64,000 nt of DNA from Gammaproteobacteria bacterium (GCA_018669845.1 JABHSO010000104.1:1-64000), one strand, 5' to 3'; shown: positions 17,514 through 26,944, numbered from the stretch's first letter. Notes: generated by a model not told the origin, from the letters alone. Program-made: numbers and translations.

Positions 17514-19274
17514 ATGAAAAAATCCTGTTCACTGGAAAGCATACTGGGTCGACTGGTTGAACAGGGCATGGTTGAGGCTGAAAAAGCCAGAATGGTTTCT
17601 TCACTTGCTTCAGCTAAAGATCGTAAACAATTACATGCTCTGGAAAGTATTGCGAGCAGGCAATGGGTTAATCTGGCTAAGCCATCCCAGTACTTAACGC
17701 TGGATGTTTTAACTGACTGGCTGGCTTCTGAATCAGGCTTGAAACACTTTCATTTTGATCCTCTTAAAATGGATGTGGCATCCTGTACAAGTTTGATGTC
17801 TTATGCCTATGCTGCGCGATTTAATATTCTGCCTGTTAAGGTGACTCCTGGCAAAGTTACTATCGCAGTAACTGATCCTTATAAAACTGAATGGCTGGAA
17901 GAAATTCGGCGAATTATTAAACAGCCGATTGATCTGGTCCTCGCGAATCCTCAGCAGCTTAAAAATTATGCACTGGAATTTTATAGTGTCAGCAAGGCGA
18001 TGGATAATGCCGGTTCAAGCCAGAAAGAACAGGTTGGTAATGTTCAAAATATTGAGCAGTTAATCAAGTTAGGCAAAACCGGTTCGGTAGATGCTGATGA
18101 TCAGCATATTGTCAGTATTGTGGACTGGTTGATGCAGTACGCATTTTCCCAGCGAGCCAGTGATATTCATATTGAACCCCGGCGTGAACAGGGCAATGTG
18201 CGTTTTCGAATCGACGGTGTTATGCATCAGGTATATGAAATACCGGCTAATATTACCGCAGCTGTGACCAGTCGTATTAAAATAATGGGTCGGCTGGATG
18301 TTGCCGAAAAACGTAAACCTCAGGATGGCCGGATTAAAACACTGACCCCGGAAGGACAGGAAGTTGAGATGCGCCTTTCCAGTATGCCCACGGCATTTGG
18401 TGAAAAGCTGGTGTTAAGGATTTTTGATCCGGAAGTTCTGGTCAGGGATTTTGCCGATCTGGGTTTTGAAAGTAAAGATTCTGATGCATGGAATCAAATG
18501 ATTCGACAGCCTTTTGGAATTATTCTGGTTACCGGTCCGACGGGTTCTGGTAAAACAACAACGTTGTACACCAGTCTGAAACATCTGGCCGTACCAGAAG
18601 TTAATGTCTGTACGATTGAAGATCCGATTGAGTTAGTTGAGCCATTGTTTAACCAGATGCAGGTACAACATAATATTGGAGTTGGTTTCGCATCTGGTGT
18701 GAAAACACTGTTGAGACAAGATCCCGATATTATTATGATCGGTGAAATAAGAGATAAAGAAACAGCTGAAATGGCCATTCAGGCTGCCTTGACTGGGCAC
18801 CTGGTGTTATCCACTTTGCATACCAACGATGCTCCTTCGGCGGTAGCAAGGCTCACTGAAATAGGCGTTCCTCCTTATCTGATTAGCGCAACGTTACTCG
18901 GCGTTGTGGCTCAACGGTTAATTCGAACACTATGCCCTCACTGCAAAAAACCTGTTGAACTGGATCATTCTCAATGGGGATCATTGATTAAACCCTGGAC
19001 TACTGAACCACCCGGATCTGTTTATCAGGCAACGGGGTGCCTTGAATGTCGTCAAACGGGCTTTCTGGGAAGAAAGGGTATTTATGAAATGATGCCTCTG
19101 AGCGATGAATTGAAACAGGGGATAACTCAGGACTTTGATTTGTATAAATTTCGTAAACAGGCTATTAAAGGTGGAATGCGACCCTTGAACCTTGCGGGTG
19201 CCCAGAAAGTAGCCAAAGGTTTAACGACTATTCAGGAAGTGCTGAAAGTTGCACCTCCTCGCTATGATGGGTAA
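17514..19274 (+). CDS. GspE/PilB-type secretion ATPase
   Basis: A 586-residue type II secretion/type IV pilus assembly ATPase. It has an N-terminal GspE_N-like domain (about residues 50-160), then the ATPase core with SDIHIEPRR, Walker A GPTGSGKTTT (from Gly341), Asp box TIEDPIE, Walker B DPDIIMIGEIRD and His box LSTLHTND. A zinc-type tetracysteine follows (Cys474/Cys477 and Cys509/Cys512). All catalytic elements are intact. No other T2SS or pilus genes (GspF, G, D or PilC, M-Q) are adjacent; instead it follows a TolC/HlyD pair. It ends 3 bases before the convergent transglycosylase gene. Confidence 0.9.
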   Translation: MKKSCSLESILGRLVEQGMVEAEKARMVSSLASAKDRKQLHALESIASRQWVNLAKPSQYLTLDVLTDWLASESGLKHFHFDPLKMDVASCTSLMSYAYAARFNILPVKVTPGKVTIAVTDPYKTEWLEEIRRIIKQPIDLVLANPQQLKNYALEFYSVSKAMDNAGSSQKEQVGNVQNIEQLIKLGKTGSVDADDQHIVSIVDWLMQYAFSQRASDIHIEPRREQGNVRFRIDGVMHQVYEIPANITAAVTSRIKIMGRLDVAEKRKPQDGRIKTLTPEGQEVEMRLSSMPTAFGEKLVLRIFDPEVLVRDFADLGFESKDSDAWNQMIRQPFGIILVTGPTGSGKTTTLYTSLKHLAVPEVNVCTIEDPIELVEPLFNQMQVQHNIGVGFASGVKTLLRQDPDIIMIGEIRDKETAEMAIQAALTGHLVLSTLHTNDAPSAVARLTEIGVPPYLISATLLGVVAQRLIRTLCPHCKKPVELDHSQWGSLIKPWTTEPPGSVYQATGCLECRQTGFLGRKGIYEMMPLSDELKQGITQDFDLYKFRKQAIKGGMRPLNLAGAQKVAKGLTTIQEVLKVAPPRYDG

Positions 19275-19277
19275 GTG

Positions 19278-19865
19278 TTACTGTTTAAACCAGTGTTTTT
19301 TTAGTGCCCGGCTTACTTTGTTCGGGTATTTAGTTTTACCGTAACTGCCATTGTATCTCGCCAGCGCTGGCCCCAAATTATTTGATTCCCTGTCCATGTA
19401 ATATCTTAAAATTGTGCAGCCCATGCGCAGGTTGGTACGGATTTTAAAAAGATTCTTATCCGATAAATTAATTTCTTTAAGCCAGAATGGCATCACCTGC
19501 ATTAAACCTCTTGCTCCGGAAACCGAGATAGCAAAACGATCAAAGTGACTTTCAACTTCAATAACTGCCAGTACTAATTCAGGTTCCAGATTTGCCCGCC
19601 TGGCTTCGTAATGTATGGATTTTAATAGAGTGATGCGTTCTTTGGGATCCTTGATAAAACGGCTTAATCGAGTACTCATGTCCTGCAACCAGACTTCGGC
19701 ATCAAATTTATCTTTAAAGCCGTTAGGACTGTTTATGGCTTGCTCGAGTAGCTCTCTTAACTCTGGATCATATTGTTGATTGCTAGCAATACTTATATTT
19801 GAATAAATGAATAAACACAGGGTGAAAAATGAAATGATCCATTTTTCTATTCTGTGTTTATTCAT
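19278..19865 (-). CDS. Lytic transglycosylase (SLT domain)
   Basis: A 195-residue exported SLT-family enzyme. The signal peptide is near the N-terminus (IISFFTLCLFIYSNISIA). The catalytic domain has the catalytic glutamate at about Glu105 in LVLAVIEVESHFDRFAISVSGARGLMQVMPF and the AxYNGS motif in LARYNGSYG. It cleaves peptidoglycan glycan strands with 1,6-anhydro product formation (family knowledge). It starts 9 bases after the proS stop, so it may be transcribed with proS. The convergent GspE-type gene ends 3 bases away with no recognisable terminator between them. Confidence 0.9.
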   Translation of the reverse strand: MNKHRIEKWIISFFTLCLFIYSNISIASNQQYDPELRELLEQAINSPNGFKDKFDAEVWLQDMSTRLSRFIKDPKERITLLKSIHYEARRANLEPELVLAVIEVESHFDRFAISVSGARGLMQVMPFWLKEINLSDKNLFKIRTNLRMGCTILRYYMDRESNNLGPALARYNGSYGKTKYPNKVSRALKKHWFKQ

Positions 19866-19874
19866 GGGGTGATA

Positions 19875-21578
19875 TTAACTCAGTGTAGTCTGAATAAAGT
19901 CAGCTAGCTTATCCATATCGATATCCTGAGCCTTTTCATCACAGCGTCCTTTGTACTCACACTGGTCTGCTTTCAGGCCTCGATCGCTAAACACAATCCG
20001 GTGAGGAATGCCAATCAGTTCCATATCAGAAAACATAGCACCAGGGCGTAAAGGTCTATCATCTAGAATGACTTCGATGCCTAGTTGCTGGCATTGAGCA
20101 TAAAATTCATCAGCTGCCTGTTTGACGAGTTCAGATTTGTGATAGTTAATCGGGCATATGGCTAATTGAAAGGGGGCCAGAGACATAGGCCAGATAATGC
20201 CTGAATCATCATGATTCTGCTCAATGGCTGCAGCGACAACTCGGGAAACGCCAATTCCGTAACAGCCCATTTTGGTCACAGTTGATTTTCCGTTTTCATC
20301 AAGTACTGTGGCATTCAGTGCAGATGAGTATTTATCACCGAGCTGAAAAATATGCCCAACTTCTATACCTCTAACGATACTTAAAGTACCTTTTCCATCC
20401 GGGCTGGAATCTCCATCGACCACATTTCTAATGTCGAAAACATTTGGTTCTGGCAGGTCACGGCCCCAGTTGACACCGGTAATATGTTGATCGTTTTGAT
20501 TTGCACCGCACACAAAGTCGTTGATTACAGCTGCACTGCGGTCAACAAATGTCGGAATGTTTAATTCAACCGGCCCGATAGAGCCTATATCACAACCGAG
20601 TTGTTTTTTAATCTCTTCAGCATCAGCCATTTCAAAGGGAGAAGCTATACCCGGTATTTTTTCTGCTTTGATGGGGTTGAGTTCATGATCTCCTCGTAAT
20701 ACCAGTGCAATTAGCTGGTTATCTTCTCCGCAGGCAATGAGTGTTTTAACTGTTTTTTCGACCGGTATGGAAAGGAATTCAGATATTTGATCGATAGTAT
20801 GTTGACCCGGTGTTTCTACCGTTTCCAGAGTTTGTTCGGGTTCAGCACGCTGCTGGTTGCAAATAGCTTCAGCCATTTCCACATTTGCGGCATAATTGCT
20901 TTGATCTGAGAAAGCTATTGCATCTTCACCTGAATCGGCCAATACATGAAATTCGTTCGAAGCACTACCGCCAATTGAACCGGAGTCAGCATTTACCGGA
21001 CGATACTTTAAACCGAATTGATCGAAAATCCTGCTATAGGTATCAAACATCTGGTCATAAGTTTGCTGTAAAGATTCCTGGCTGGTGTGAAATGAATAGG
21101 CATCTTTCATGAGGAATTCTCGAGCACGCATAATGCCGAAGCGGGGGCGTATTTCATCCCTGAATTTAGTTTGAATCTGATAAAAGTTTATGGGCAGCTG
21201 TTTATAGCTTTTTATTTCACGTCTGAACAAATCGGTAATGACTTCTTCATGAGTTGGACCTACACAATATTCCCTGTTATGCCGATCTGTTAAACGTAAT
21301 AGTTCGGGGCCATACTGCTCCCACCGACCAGATTCCTGCCAGAGCTCTGATGGTTGTACTGCAGGCATTAATAATTCTAATGCACCAGCATTGTCCATTT
21401 CTTTGCGCACAATGGACTCTACTTTTCGTAAAATTCGTAAACCTAAGGGTAGCCAGGTATATAGACCGGAGGCTAGTCGCCTGATCAGTCCTGCACGCAG
21501 CATGAGTTGATGGCTTATAACTTCAGCATCGGCAGGTGTTTCTTTTAATGTGGATAGATGAAAACGACTGGTTTTCAT
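19875..21578 (-). CDS. proS: Prolyl-tRNA synthetase
   Basis: Class II aminoacyl-tRNA synthetase of bacterial type, 567 residues. Motif 2 lies in [23 protein letters not shown]. An INS editing domain is present between motifs 2 and 3 (about residues 220-400, including [19 protein letters not shown]). Motif 3 is in [18 protein letters not shown], and a C-terminal anticodon-binding domain follows ([25 protein letters not shown]). The protein charges tRNA-Pro and edits misacylated alanine. All parts are complete. Confidence 0.97.
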   Translation of the reverse strand: MKTSRFHLSTLKETPADAEVISHQLMLRAGLIRRLASGLYTWLPLGLRILRKVESIVRKEMDNAGALELLMPAVQPSELWQESGRWEQYGPELLRLTDRHNREYCVGPTHEEVITDLFRREIKSYKQLPINFYQIQTKFRDEIRPRFGIMRAREFLMKDAYSFHTSQESLQQTYDQMFDTYSRIFDQFGLKYRPVNADSGSIGGSASNEFHVLADSGEDAIAFSDQSNYAANVEMAEAICNQQRAEPEQTLETVETPGQHTIDQISEFLSIPVEKTVKTLIACGEDNQLIALVLRGDHELNPIKAEKIPGIASPFEMADAEEIKKQLGCDIGSIGPVELNIPTFVDRSAAVINDFVCGANQNDQHITGVNWGRDLPEPNVFDIRNVVDGDSSPDGKGTLSIVRGIEVGHIFQLGDKYSSALNATVLDENGKSTVTKMGCYGIGVSRVVAAAIEQNHDDSGIIWPMSLAPFQLAICPINYHKSELVKQAADEFYAQCQQLGIEVILDDRPLRPGAMFSDMELIGIPHRIVFSDRGLKADQCEYKGRCDEKAQDIDMDKLADFIQTTLS

Positions 21579-21663
21579 AAAAAATATCTCAGGGTTAGGG
21601 AGCTGCTTGCAAAACGATGCGTCGAGTTTTGCTACTTATGAATTTCTTAAGAGGCTCAGGTGG

Positions 21664-22002
21664 TTAAAAAGTTTTTGTATTCCAGCCCCACATGGATCTT
21701 GCAGGGGCAGAAAATTCTATGTAAATTCGTTTGGTGCTTATGCCGTAAAGTTTGTTAAGGCAGGTGCACAGGCTATTGGATAACTCGGCAGTTTGGGATA
21801 TTTGAAGGCCCAGACTTTTTAATTCACAAAAAGCCAAAGGTTCTTTTTTTCCTGCAAAAAGCATGTCTGGATTATGTTGTATAGAAACCATGACATAAGA
21901 TTCAGGTTTATTCAGCCCCTTTGCCACTATTTTACTTAGCAGGTTAAGCTGGTTTGAATCGGTGTCAAGCACCTGATTACTGATTATGGATAAATATGGC
22001 AT
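21664..22002 (-). CDS. MIF/tautomerase-superfamily protein
   Basis: A 112-residue protein with the macrophage-migration-inhibitory-factor fold. It has Pro2 directly after the initiator Met (MPYLSIISNQ), which is the catalytic N-terminal proline of this superfamily. It also has the YVMVSIQHNPDMLFAG block and a C-terminal RIYIEFSAPARSMWGWN region, both typical of MIF. Bacterial MIF-like proteins show phenylpyruvate/dopachrome tautomerase activity, but their physiological role is mostly unclear. It lies 6 bases upstream of the DUF4124 stop region and may be co-transcribed with it. Confidence 0.86.
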   Translation of the reverse strand: MPYLSIISNQVLDTDSNQLNLLSKIVAKGLNKPESYVMVSIQHNPDMLFAGKKEPLAFCELKSLGLQISQTAELSNSLCTCLNKLYGISTKRIYIEFSAPARSMWGWNTKTF

Positions 22003-22007
22003 GCTCT

Positions 22008-22436
22008 TTATTTACAGTATTGTTTGATATCACTTTCGGTCTTTTTTCTTCGTTCGTCAATTTCTTTGTCAGATAAAGTTCGTTCAGTTCCATCTTTTTG
22101 TTTTATGCGAAGAGTATTACTGCGTGAAATAATATTTAAATCGATTTTAGCTTGTTCGCATATTTCATTATTGGATATTTTATCTTCTTCACTGTTCTTT
22201 TTTTGGGCGGCTTTATCGTCTGTCATTTCAGGTGTTTTTTCACTACCGTCAGAAAATCGAGGTAAGGGTTTACCTGGATTAGAAGGTGGGCGGCTAACAT
22301 TTATTGTCTGAGATTTAGTCTGAGCAGGAGGAGTATCTCCATAATGAATATTTCCATTTTCATCAACCCATTTCTGGATGCCAGCAGCATAACTGTTACA
22401 GGCTATAAAAATAACAGGAATTAGAAATCGCTTCAT
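22008..22436 (-). CDS. DUF4124-domain exported protein
   Basis: A 142-residue protein with signal peptide MKRFLIPVIFIACNSYAA. A DUF4124 domain follows immediately (GIQKWVDENGNIHYGDTPP), then a proline/lysine-rich linker and a charged helical C-terminus. DUF4124 proteins are common and uncharacterised in gamma- and betaproteobacteria. It precedes the MIF-like gene with a 5-base gap and lies divergent from the LysR regulator. Confidence 0.85.
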   Translation of the reverse strand: MKRFLIPVIFIACNSYAAGIQKWVDENGNIHYGDTPPAQTKSQTINVSRPPSNPGKPLPRFSDGSEKTPEMTDDKAAQKKNSEEDKISNNEICEQAKIDLNIISRSNTLRIKQKDGTERTLSDKEIDERRKKTESDIKQYCK

Positions 22437-22694
22437 GCAGATACCTTTTATTATAACGAGGCCTTAAATAGACCAAATTGTGTAAACTGAACTTCTTTAT
22501 TGCTTTAATCGTGGATTATAGCAATAGTTTACGAATGATTATTAATCATGTCAGCAAGAAGTTGATAAATATAGCAAAATTTACTACCCGGTATATTAGT
22601 ATTTAATGAAATACTGTAATAATTAATAGAAAGTCTGTAGTCATTCATAAAAATAATATATACTTACGTCCGTAATTTTATGGGGCCACGCTAA

Positions 22695-23600
22695 ATGAGT
22701 GATAGACGATTAAAAGTATTTCATGCAGTAGCCAAGCTACTCAGTTTTACTAAAGCAGCTGAATCTTTACATATGACTCAACCGGCTGTGACCTTTCAAG
22801 TACGTCAACTGGAAGAATATTTTAATACCCGACTGTTTGACAGGACTCATAATAAGGTCAATTTGACCCCGGCCGGCAATAAAGTTTACGAATTCGCAGA
22901 TAGAATTTTCGACCTTTATGATGAAATGGAAAATTCAGTGCGTGAGCTAACTGGTGAAATTTCCGGTGCTTTGACCATCGGCGCCAGTACCACAATTGCT
23001 GAATATATGCTGCCCACACTACTGGGTCAGTTTAAAGCTAAATACCCAGAGATCAATATTCGCCTTAAAGTGTCTAATACTGAAGGTATTGTTTCCATGG
23101 TTGAGCATAATGTGATTGACCTTGGTGTGGTAGAAGCCTCTGTTTCTAACAAAAACCTGATTGTTGAGATGTGCCATGATGATCAACTGGTCGTGGTGGC
23201 GCCGCCATCTCATGAATTGTCGAAACAATCTTTCCCGGTTAAGCCTGAGCAATTAAAAGCGTTACCATTTATTTGTAGAGAAGAGGGTTCTGGTACCCGT
23301 GAAGTTATTCTAGAATACCTTCAGGATAATGATATAAGCCATACAGAAATGAACTTTTGCCTGGAGCTGGGTAGTCCTGAGGCACTAAAAGGTGCAGTTG
23401 AAGCCGGCATGGGTATTTCAATACTGTCTCGCTCAACGATTGCCAAAGAGTTGAAACTTGGTACTCTGAGTGAAATTCAACTTGATCCTCCACTGAGTAG
23501 ACCTTTCTCATTTGTGCGCCAACGTCAGAAGTTTCGTGTGCGAGTTATGGAAGAGTTGCTTGAATTTGCTAAGGCTTACTGTAAATCGGATGCCGAATAA
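22695..23600 (+). CDS. LysR-family transcriptional regulator
   Basis: A 301-residue LTTR. Residues of about 1-60 are a winged helix-turn-helix (RLKVFHAVAKLLSFTKAAESLHMTQPAVTFQVRQLEEYFN). The remainder is the two-lobed effector domain, starting ALTIGASTTIAEYMLPTLLGQF, which resembles CysB/CbbR-like LTTRs. The target cannot be read. A T-N11-A operator could not be assigned with confidence in the 258-base divergent gap to the DUF4124 gene, which is AT-rich. Downstream genes (small acidic protein, permease) follow tightly, with gaps of 6 and -4 bases, so all three are probably one transcript. Confidence 0.92.
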   Translation: MSDRRLKVFHAVAKLLSFTKAAESLHMTQPAVTFQVRQLEEYFNTRLFDRTHNKVNLTPAGNKVYEFADRIFDLYDEMENSVRELTGEISGALTIGASTTIAEYMLPTLLGQFKAKYPEINIRLKVSNTEGIVSMVEHNVIDLGVVEASVSNKNLIVEMCHDDQLVVVAPPSHELSKQSFPVKPEQLKALPFICREEGSGTREVILEYLQDNDISHTEMNFCLELGSPEALKGAVEAGMGISILSRSTIAKELKLGTLSEIQLDPPLSRPFSFVRQRQKFRVRVMEELLEFAKAYCKSDAE

Positions 23601-23606
23601 AGCCTT

Positions 23607-23963
23607 GTGAGTAATGAGTTACAGCGACTTACCCACTTGATGGAGGGAATGAGTCATGAACATAAACGCAGTCTGGTTGATTTTGCTGAATATCTGAAGC
23701 AGAAATCTCAACAACCTTCGCAGAAGCTGGAACCTGAAGAAAAATTAAAACCACTTGTTCAGCCACGACCAGATGAAGAGAATATTATTAATGCCATTAA
23801 GCGATTGCGCGCATCTTTTTTCATGTTGAATACGGATGTTTTATTGAATGAGACCAGTTCTTTAATGACTCAACATATTGTTCAGGGACGAGATGCCGTT
23901 GAAGTGATCGATGATCTTGAAACTCTGTTTGATCAACACTACCAAAACTATCTGCAATCATGA
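23607..23963 (+). CDS. Small acidic helical protein of unknown function
   Basis: I do not recognise a named family. The 118-residue protein starts at a GTG and has no signal peptide or membrane segment. The N-terminal MSHEHKRSLVDFAEYL stretch resembles short antitoxin/DUF2281-like segments. A glutamine- and proline-rich linker follows, then a helical C-terminal domain (IINAIKRLRASFFMLNTDVLL and onward). It lies between the LysR gene and the AI-2E-type permease gene and overlaps the latter by 4 bases, so co-expression with the permease is likely. Confidence 0.6.
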   Translation: MSNELQRLTHLMEGMSHEHKRSLVDFAEYLKQKSQQPSQKLEPEEKLKPLVQPRPDEENIINAIKRLRASFFMLNTDVLLNETSSLMTQHIVQGRDAVEVIDDLETLFDQHYQNYLQS

Positions 23964-25033
23964 TTGATGTTTTTAAGCGCTGGTATCTGCGTAATTTTGC
24001 CAACCCTCAAACTGTTATTCTGGCGCTTATATTAGTCGTTGGCAGTGTGCTGATCATTGTCATGAGCAAGCACCTCATGCCAATACTGGTGAGCATTATT
24101 ATTGCTTATTTATTTGAGGGAACAGTCGTTAAGCTGGGTCGTATTGGTGTCAACCGAACAATTGCGTCGAGTTTGATGACCGCGTTATTCCTGACATTGA
24201 TCCTGTTATTGTTGCTGGTGTTACTGCCATTATTATCTGCGCAGATAAGTGACCTGTTTCGTGAACTTCCAGGAATGCTGGCAAAAGGTCAGAGCCTGGT
24301 ATCTCAGTTACCACAGCGATATCCCGATTATGTCTCAGATCTACAGGTTCAGGAAGCGTTAGCGATTATCCGAAGTGAAATCACCAGTCTTGGGCAGCAA
24401 ATAGTAACCTTGTCATTATCATCAGTTGTCGGTGTGATTACATTTTTTGTGTACCTGATTTTATTGCCTCTCATGCTATTTTTCTTTCTGAAGGATAAAC
24501 ACCTGATTCTGTACTGGTTGAGCCGGTTTTTACCTCAGGATCATGAGCTGGTACACGATGTGTGGATAGAGCTTAATCAAAAAATAGCCAGTTATGTGCG
24601 TGGGAAGTTTATGGAAATTGCTATAATTTGGGTGGCAACCTATATCGGGTTTGCATTCATGGGCTTGAACTATGCGATGTTATTGAGCCTGCTGGTTGGA
24701 TTATCGGTGATTGTTCCTTACGTGGGTGCAACCGTGGTGACTATTCCGGTAATGATCATTGCTTTCTTCCAGTTTGGAACGGATTCTATGTTTGGATATA
24801 CCATTTTGATTTACGGCATTATTCAGTTTCTGGATGGAAACTTACTGGTTCCCTTACTGTTCTCAGAAGTTGTTAATCTTCACCCGGTAGCCATTATTGT
24901 TGCTGTCGTATTTTTTGGTAGTTTATGGGGGATCTGGGGTGTATTTTTTGCTATTCCTCTGGCCACTTTGATTCAGGCAGTACTTAATGTGTGGCCTTCT
25001 CAACGGCAACTTTCCTCAAAGATAAGTACCTAA
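23960..25033 (+). CDS. AI-2E/PerM-family membrane transporter
   Basis: A 357-residue integral membrane protein of the UPF0118/AI-2E exporter family, with about eight membrane segments. Two or three N-terminal helices precede a hydrophilic loop (about residues 105-150). The C-terminal helix group holds the family signature LVGLSVIVPYVGATVVTIPVM and the FLDGNLLVPLLFSEVVNLHPVAI block. Family members export the quorum signal AI-2 or act as Na+/H+ antiporters. The substrate here is unknown. A dispersed repeat follows directly after its stop codon. Confidence 0.88.
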   Translation: MIDVFKRWYLRNFANPQTVILALILVVGSVLIIVMSKHLMPILVSIIIAYLFEGTVVKLGRIGVNRTIASSLMTALFLTLILLLLLVLLPLLSAQISDLFRELPGMLAKGQSLVSQLPQRYPDYVSDLQVQEALAIIRSEITSLGQQIVTLSLSSVVGVITFFVYLILLPLMLFFFLKDKHLILYWLSRFLPQDHELVHDVWIELNQKIASYVRGKFMEIAIIWVATYIGFAFMGLNYAMLLSLLVGLSVIVPYVGATVVTIPVMIIAFFQFGTDSMFGYTILIYGIIQFLDGNLLVPLLFSEVVNLHPVAIIVAVVFFGSLWGIWGVFFAIPLATLIQAVLNVWPSQRQLSSKIST

Positions 25034-25036
25034 AAA

Positions 25037-25175
25037 ACTTTTCACCACGAAGGCACGAAGAGCACGAAGGAAAACAAAATTTATGAATGTGCCTGCTTCA
25101 TTGGTACAGTTCAAAGCTTATGAAGGCGGTAAGCCTGAATAAACAGCTTTCTGTTCTTCGTGCATTCGTGGTGCA
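25037..25175. repeat. Dispersed palindromic element, copy B (CACGAAG family)
   Basis: The left arm at 25041-25070 begins TTCACCACGAAGGCACGAAG, and the inverted right arm lies at 25154-25173. The interior shares AGCTTATGAAGGCGG (25115) and GAATAAA with copy A at 2944-3103. It fills the gap between the convergent permease and bcp genes. Confidence 0.8.
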
Positions 25176-25181
25176 AATCTT

Positions 25182-25652
25182 TTAATCGAAGTTTTGCACA
25201 GCTTCCAGAACTTCCGCAACATGCCCTTTAACTTTTACTTTTCTCCATTCCTGGATTAATACTCCGTTTGTATCGATCAAAAAAGTACTGCGCTCAATGC
25301 CCAGATATTCTTTTCCGTACAGTTTTTTTAATTTGATGACATCAAATTGTTTGCAAAGAGACTCATCTTCATCTGATAGCAGTTCAAAAGGATATTCCTT
25401 CTTGGCTTTAAAGTTTTCATGTTTTCTGATGCTGTCTCTGGATACGCCGAGAATAATGGTATTTGCTTTTTCAAAGTCCTTGATGAAATCGCGAAAATCA
25501 CCACCTTCAGTAGTACAGCCGGGAGTGTTGTCCTTCGGATAAAAATATAGCACTACATTTTTACCCTGATAACAGGAAAGACTGATGTTTTGATCACCGG
25601 TTGCAGGGCGTGTGAAATCTTTAATTTTTTGACCGATTGCTGGAACTGACAT
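25182..25652 (-). CDS. bcp: Thioredoxin-dependent peroxiredoxin (Bcp/PrxQ type)
   Basis: A 156-residue peroxiredoxin that reduces hydroperoxides. The peroxidatic Cys46 lies in DNTPGCTTEGGDFRD, and the fold matches BCP throughout, including LSDEDESLCKQF and STFLIDTNG. In E. coli Bcp a resolving cysteine sits five residues after the peroxidatic one; here that position is Gly51. No cysteine appears in the alternative alpha-3 position either (NFKAKKEYPF), so it may work as a 1-Cys enzyme or use another partner. It diverges from dapA. Confidence 0.92.
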   Translation of the reverse strand: MSVPAIGQKIKDFTRPATGDQNISLSCYQGKNVVLYFYPKDNTPGCTTEGGDFRDFIKDFEKANTIILGVSRDSIRKHENFKAKKEYPFELLSDEDESLCKQFDVIKLKKLYGKEYLGIERSTFLIDTNGVLIQEWRKVKVKGHVAEVLEAVQNFD

Positions 25653-25770
25653 AATTAATCTCTTTATAAGTATTATTTGTTCTGTTTTAACACTGTTTGC
25701 TTGTGTAATAGTGGCAGTCTTTATACCATACTCTGCTTAATATTTTACACACAGTTGTGAGGCAATAATT

Positions 25771-26646
25771 ATGCTTAAAGGAAGTTTAGTGGCGTTAGTC
25801 ACACCGATGCAAGATGGTGGGAATATCGATTATTCTAAACTTGAAAAGTTGATCGATTTTCATGTGCAGCAGGGCACTCACGGATTAGTGATCGCGGGTA
25901 CTACCGGCGAGTCTGCGACGATGGATATCAATGAACATTGTGAGTTTCTAAATCGTGCACGCGAAATGATTAATAAACGCCTGCCAATGGTTGCAGGAAC
26001 CGGTGCAAACTCTACTTCTGAAGCTATTTCATTAACTCAATGTGCTAAAAAGGCTCAGGCCGATGCGGCTTTGCTGGTAACCCCTTATTACAATAAACCA
26101 ACTCAGGAAGGTTTGTATTTACACCATAAAGCGATAGCAGAAGCGGTAGATATTGATCAGCTTTTATATAATGTTCCGGGGCGTACAGCTTGTGACATGC
26201 TGCCAGAAACAGTGCAGCGCTTATCTTTAATTAAAAATATTATAGGTGTTAAGGAAGCGACGGGTGACTTACAGAGGATGCACCAGATTAAAAGCATGGT
26301 TGCTGATGACTTCCTGTTGTTGAGTGGAGATGATGCCACCGGTTGTCAGTTTATTTTGCAAGGAGGGCATGGAACAATTTCGGTGACCGCTAATGTGGCT
26401 CCCGCACAGATGTCCCGGATGTGTGAAGCGGCGCTGGAAGGTAACGAGCAGGAAGCTGTAAAAATTGATCAGCAAATTGCTGAGTTACATAAGGTTTTGT
26501 TTGTAGAGGCTAACCCTATCCCGGTCAAATGGGCTGTCAGCAAAATGGGGCTATGTGAAAATATTTTCCGTTTACCCATGACGCCTTTAGATAAAAAATA
26601 TCATGAGCAGGTTTTAAGCGTGCTTAAATCAACAGGAATATTATGA
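25771..26646 (+). CDS. dapA: 4-hydroxy-tetrahydrodipicolinate synthase
   Basis: DapA condenses pyruvate with aspartate semialdehyde, the first committed step of lysine and diaminopimelate synthesis. The 291-residue TIM-barrel protein has the GTTGESATM phosphate/carboxylate loop, the YNVPGRTACDM region with the proton-relay tyrosine, and the Schiff-base lysine in GVKEATGDL. Its stop overlaps the start of the lipoprotein gene by 4 bases. The dapA-then-BamC-type lipoprotein order is typical of gammaproteobacteria. Confidence 0.97.
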   Translation: MLKGSLVALVTPMQDGGNIDYSKLEKLIDFHVQQGTHGLVIAGTTGESATMDINEHCEFLNRAREMINKRLPMVAGTGANSTSEAISLTQCAKKAQADAALLVTPYYNKPTQEGLYLHHKAIAEAVDIDQLLYNVPGRTACDMLPETVQRLSLIKNIIGVKEATGDLQRMHQIKSMVADDFLLLSGDDATGCQFILQGGHGTISVTANVAPAQMSRMCEAALEGNEQEAVKIDQQIAELHKVLFVEANPIPVKWAVSKMGLCENIFRLPMTPLDKKYHEQVLSVLKSTGIL

Positions 26647-26894
26647 ATAAATATAAGTTTTTAATCTTGCTTGCTTGTGGTTTGTCACAACTTGCCTGTA
26701 GTACTAATTCTGATGAAGGAATAAATTATAGTGACAGTGTTATTACCCCGACACTGGAAATTCCTCCTGATTTAATTGGTAGGGAATCAGATAAAAATTT
26801 AGTTTTACCCGGTTCAAAAGTGGGTACTACAGATAATGCTGGCCGTTTTGTAGAAACAGGTAATTTAAATACAGATAATGCACCCAATCAGTGA
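26643..26894 (+). CDS. Very short lipoprotein in the bamC position
   Basis: An 83-residue lipoprotein with lipobox LSQLAC and lipidated Cys19. The mature part is only about 65 residues, and its LEIPPDLIGRESDKNLVLPG segment resembles the unstructured N-terminal segment of BamC, the part that contacts BamD in E. coli. The two BamC globular domains are absent: the frame ends at a normal stop, and the next 50 bases before the following gene hold no continuation I can see. The position directly after dapA is the canonical bamC position. It could be a reduced BamC or an unrelated lipoprotein. Confidence 0.68.
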   Translation: MNKYKFLILLACGLSQLACSTNSDEGINYSDSVITPTLEIPPDLIGRESDKNLVLPGSKVGTTDNAGRFVETGNLNTDNAPNQ

Positions 26895-26944
26895 TTGTAT
26901 TCGTCAGATGAATCTTTTCGAACGATGAGGTCAAGTTCGATTCA

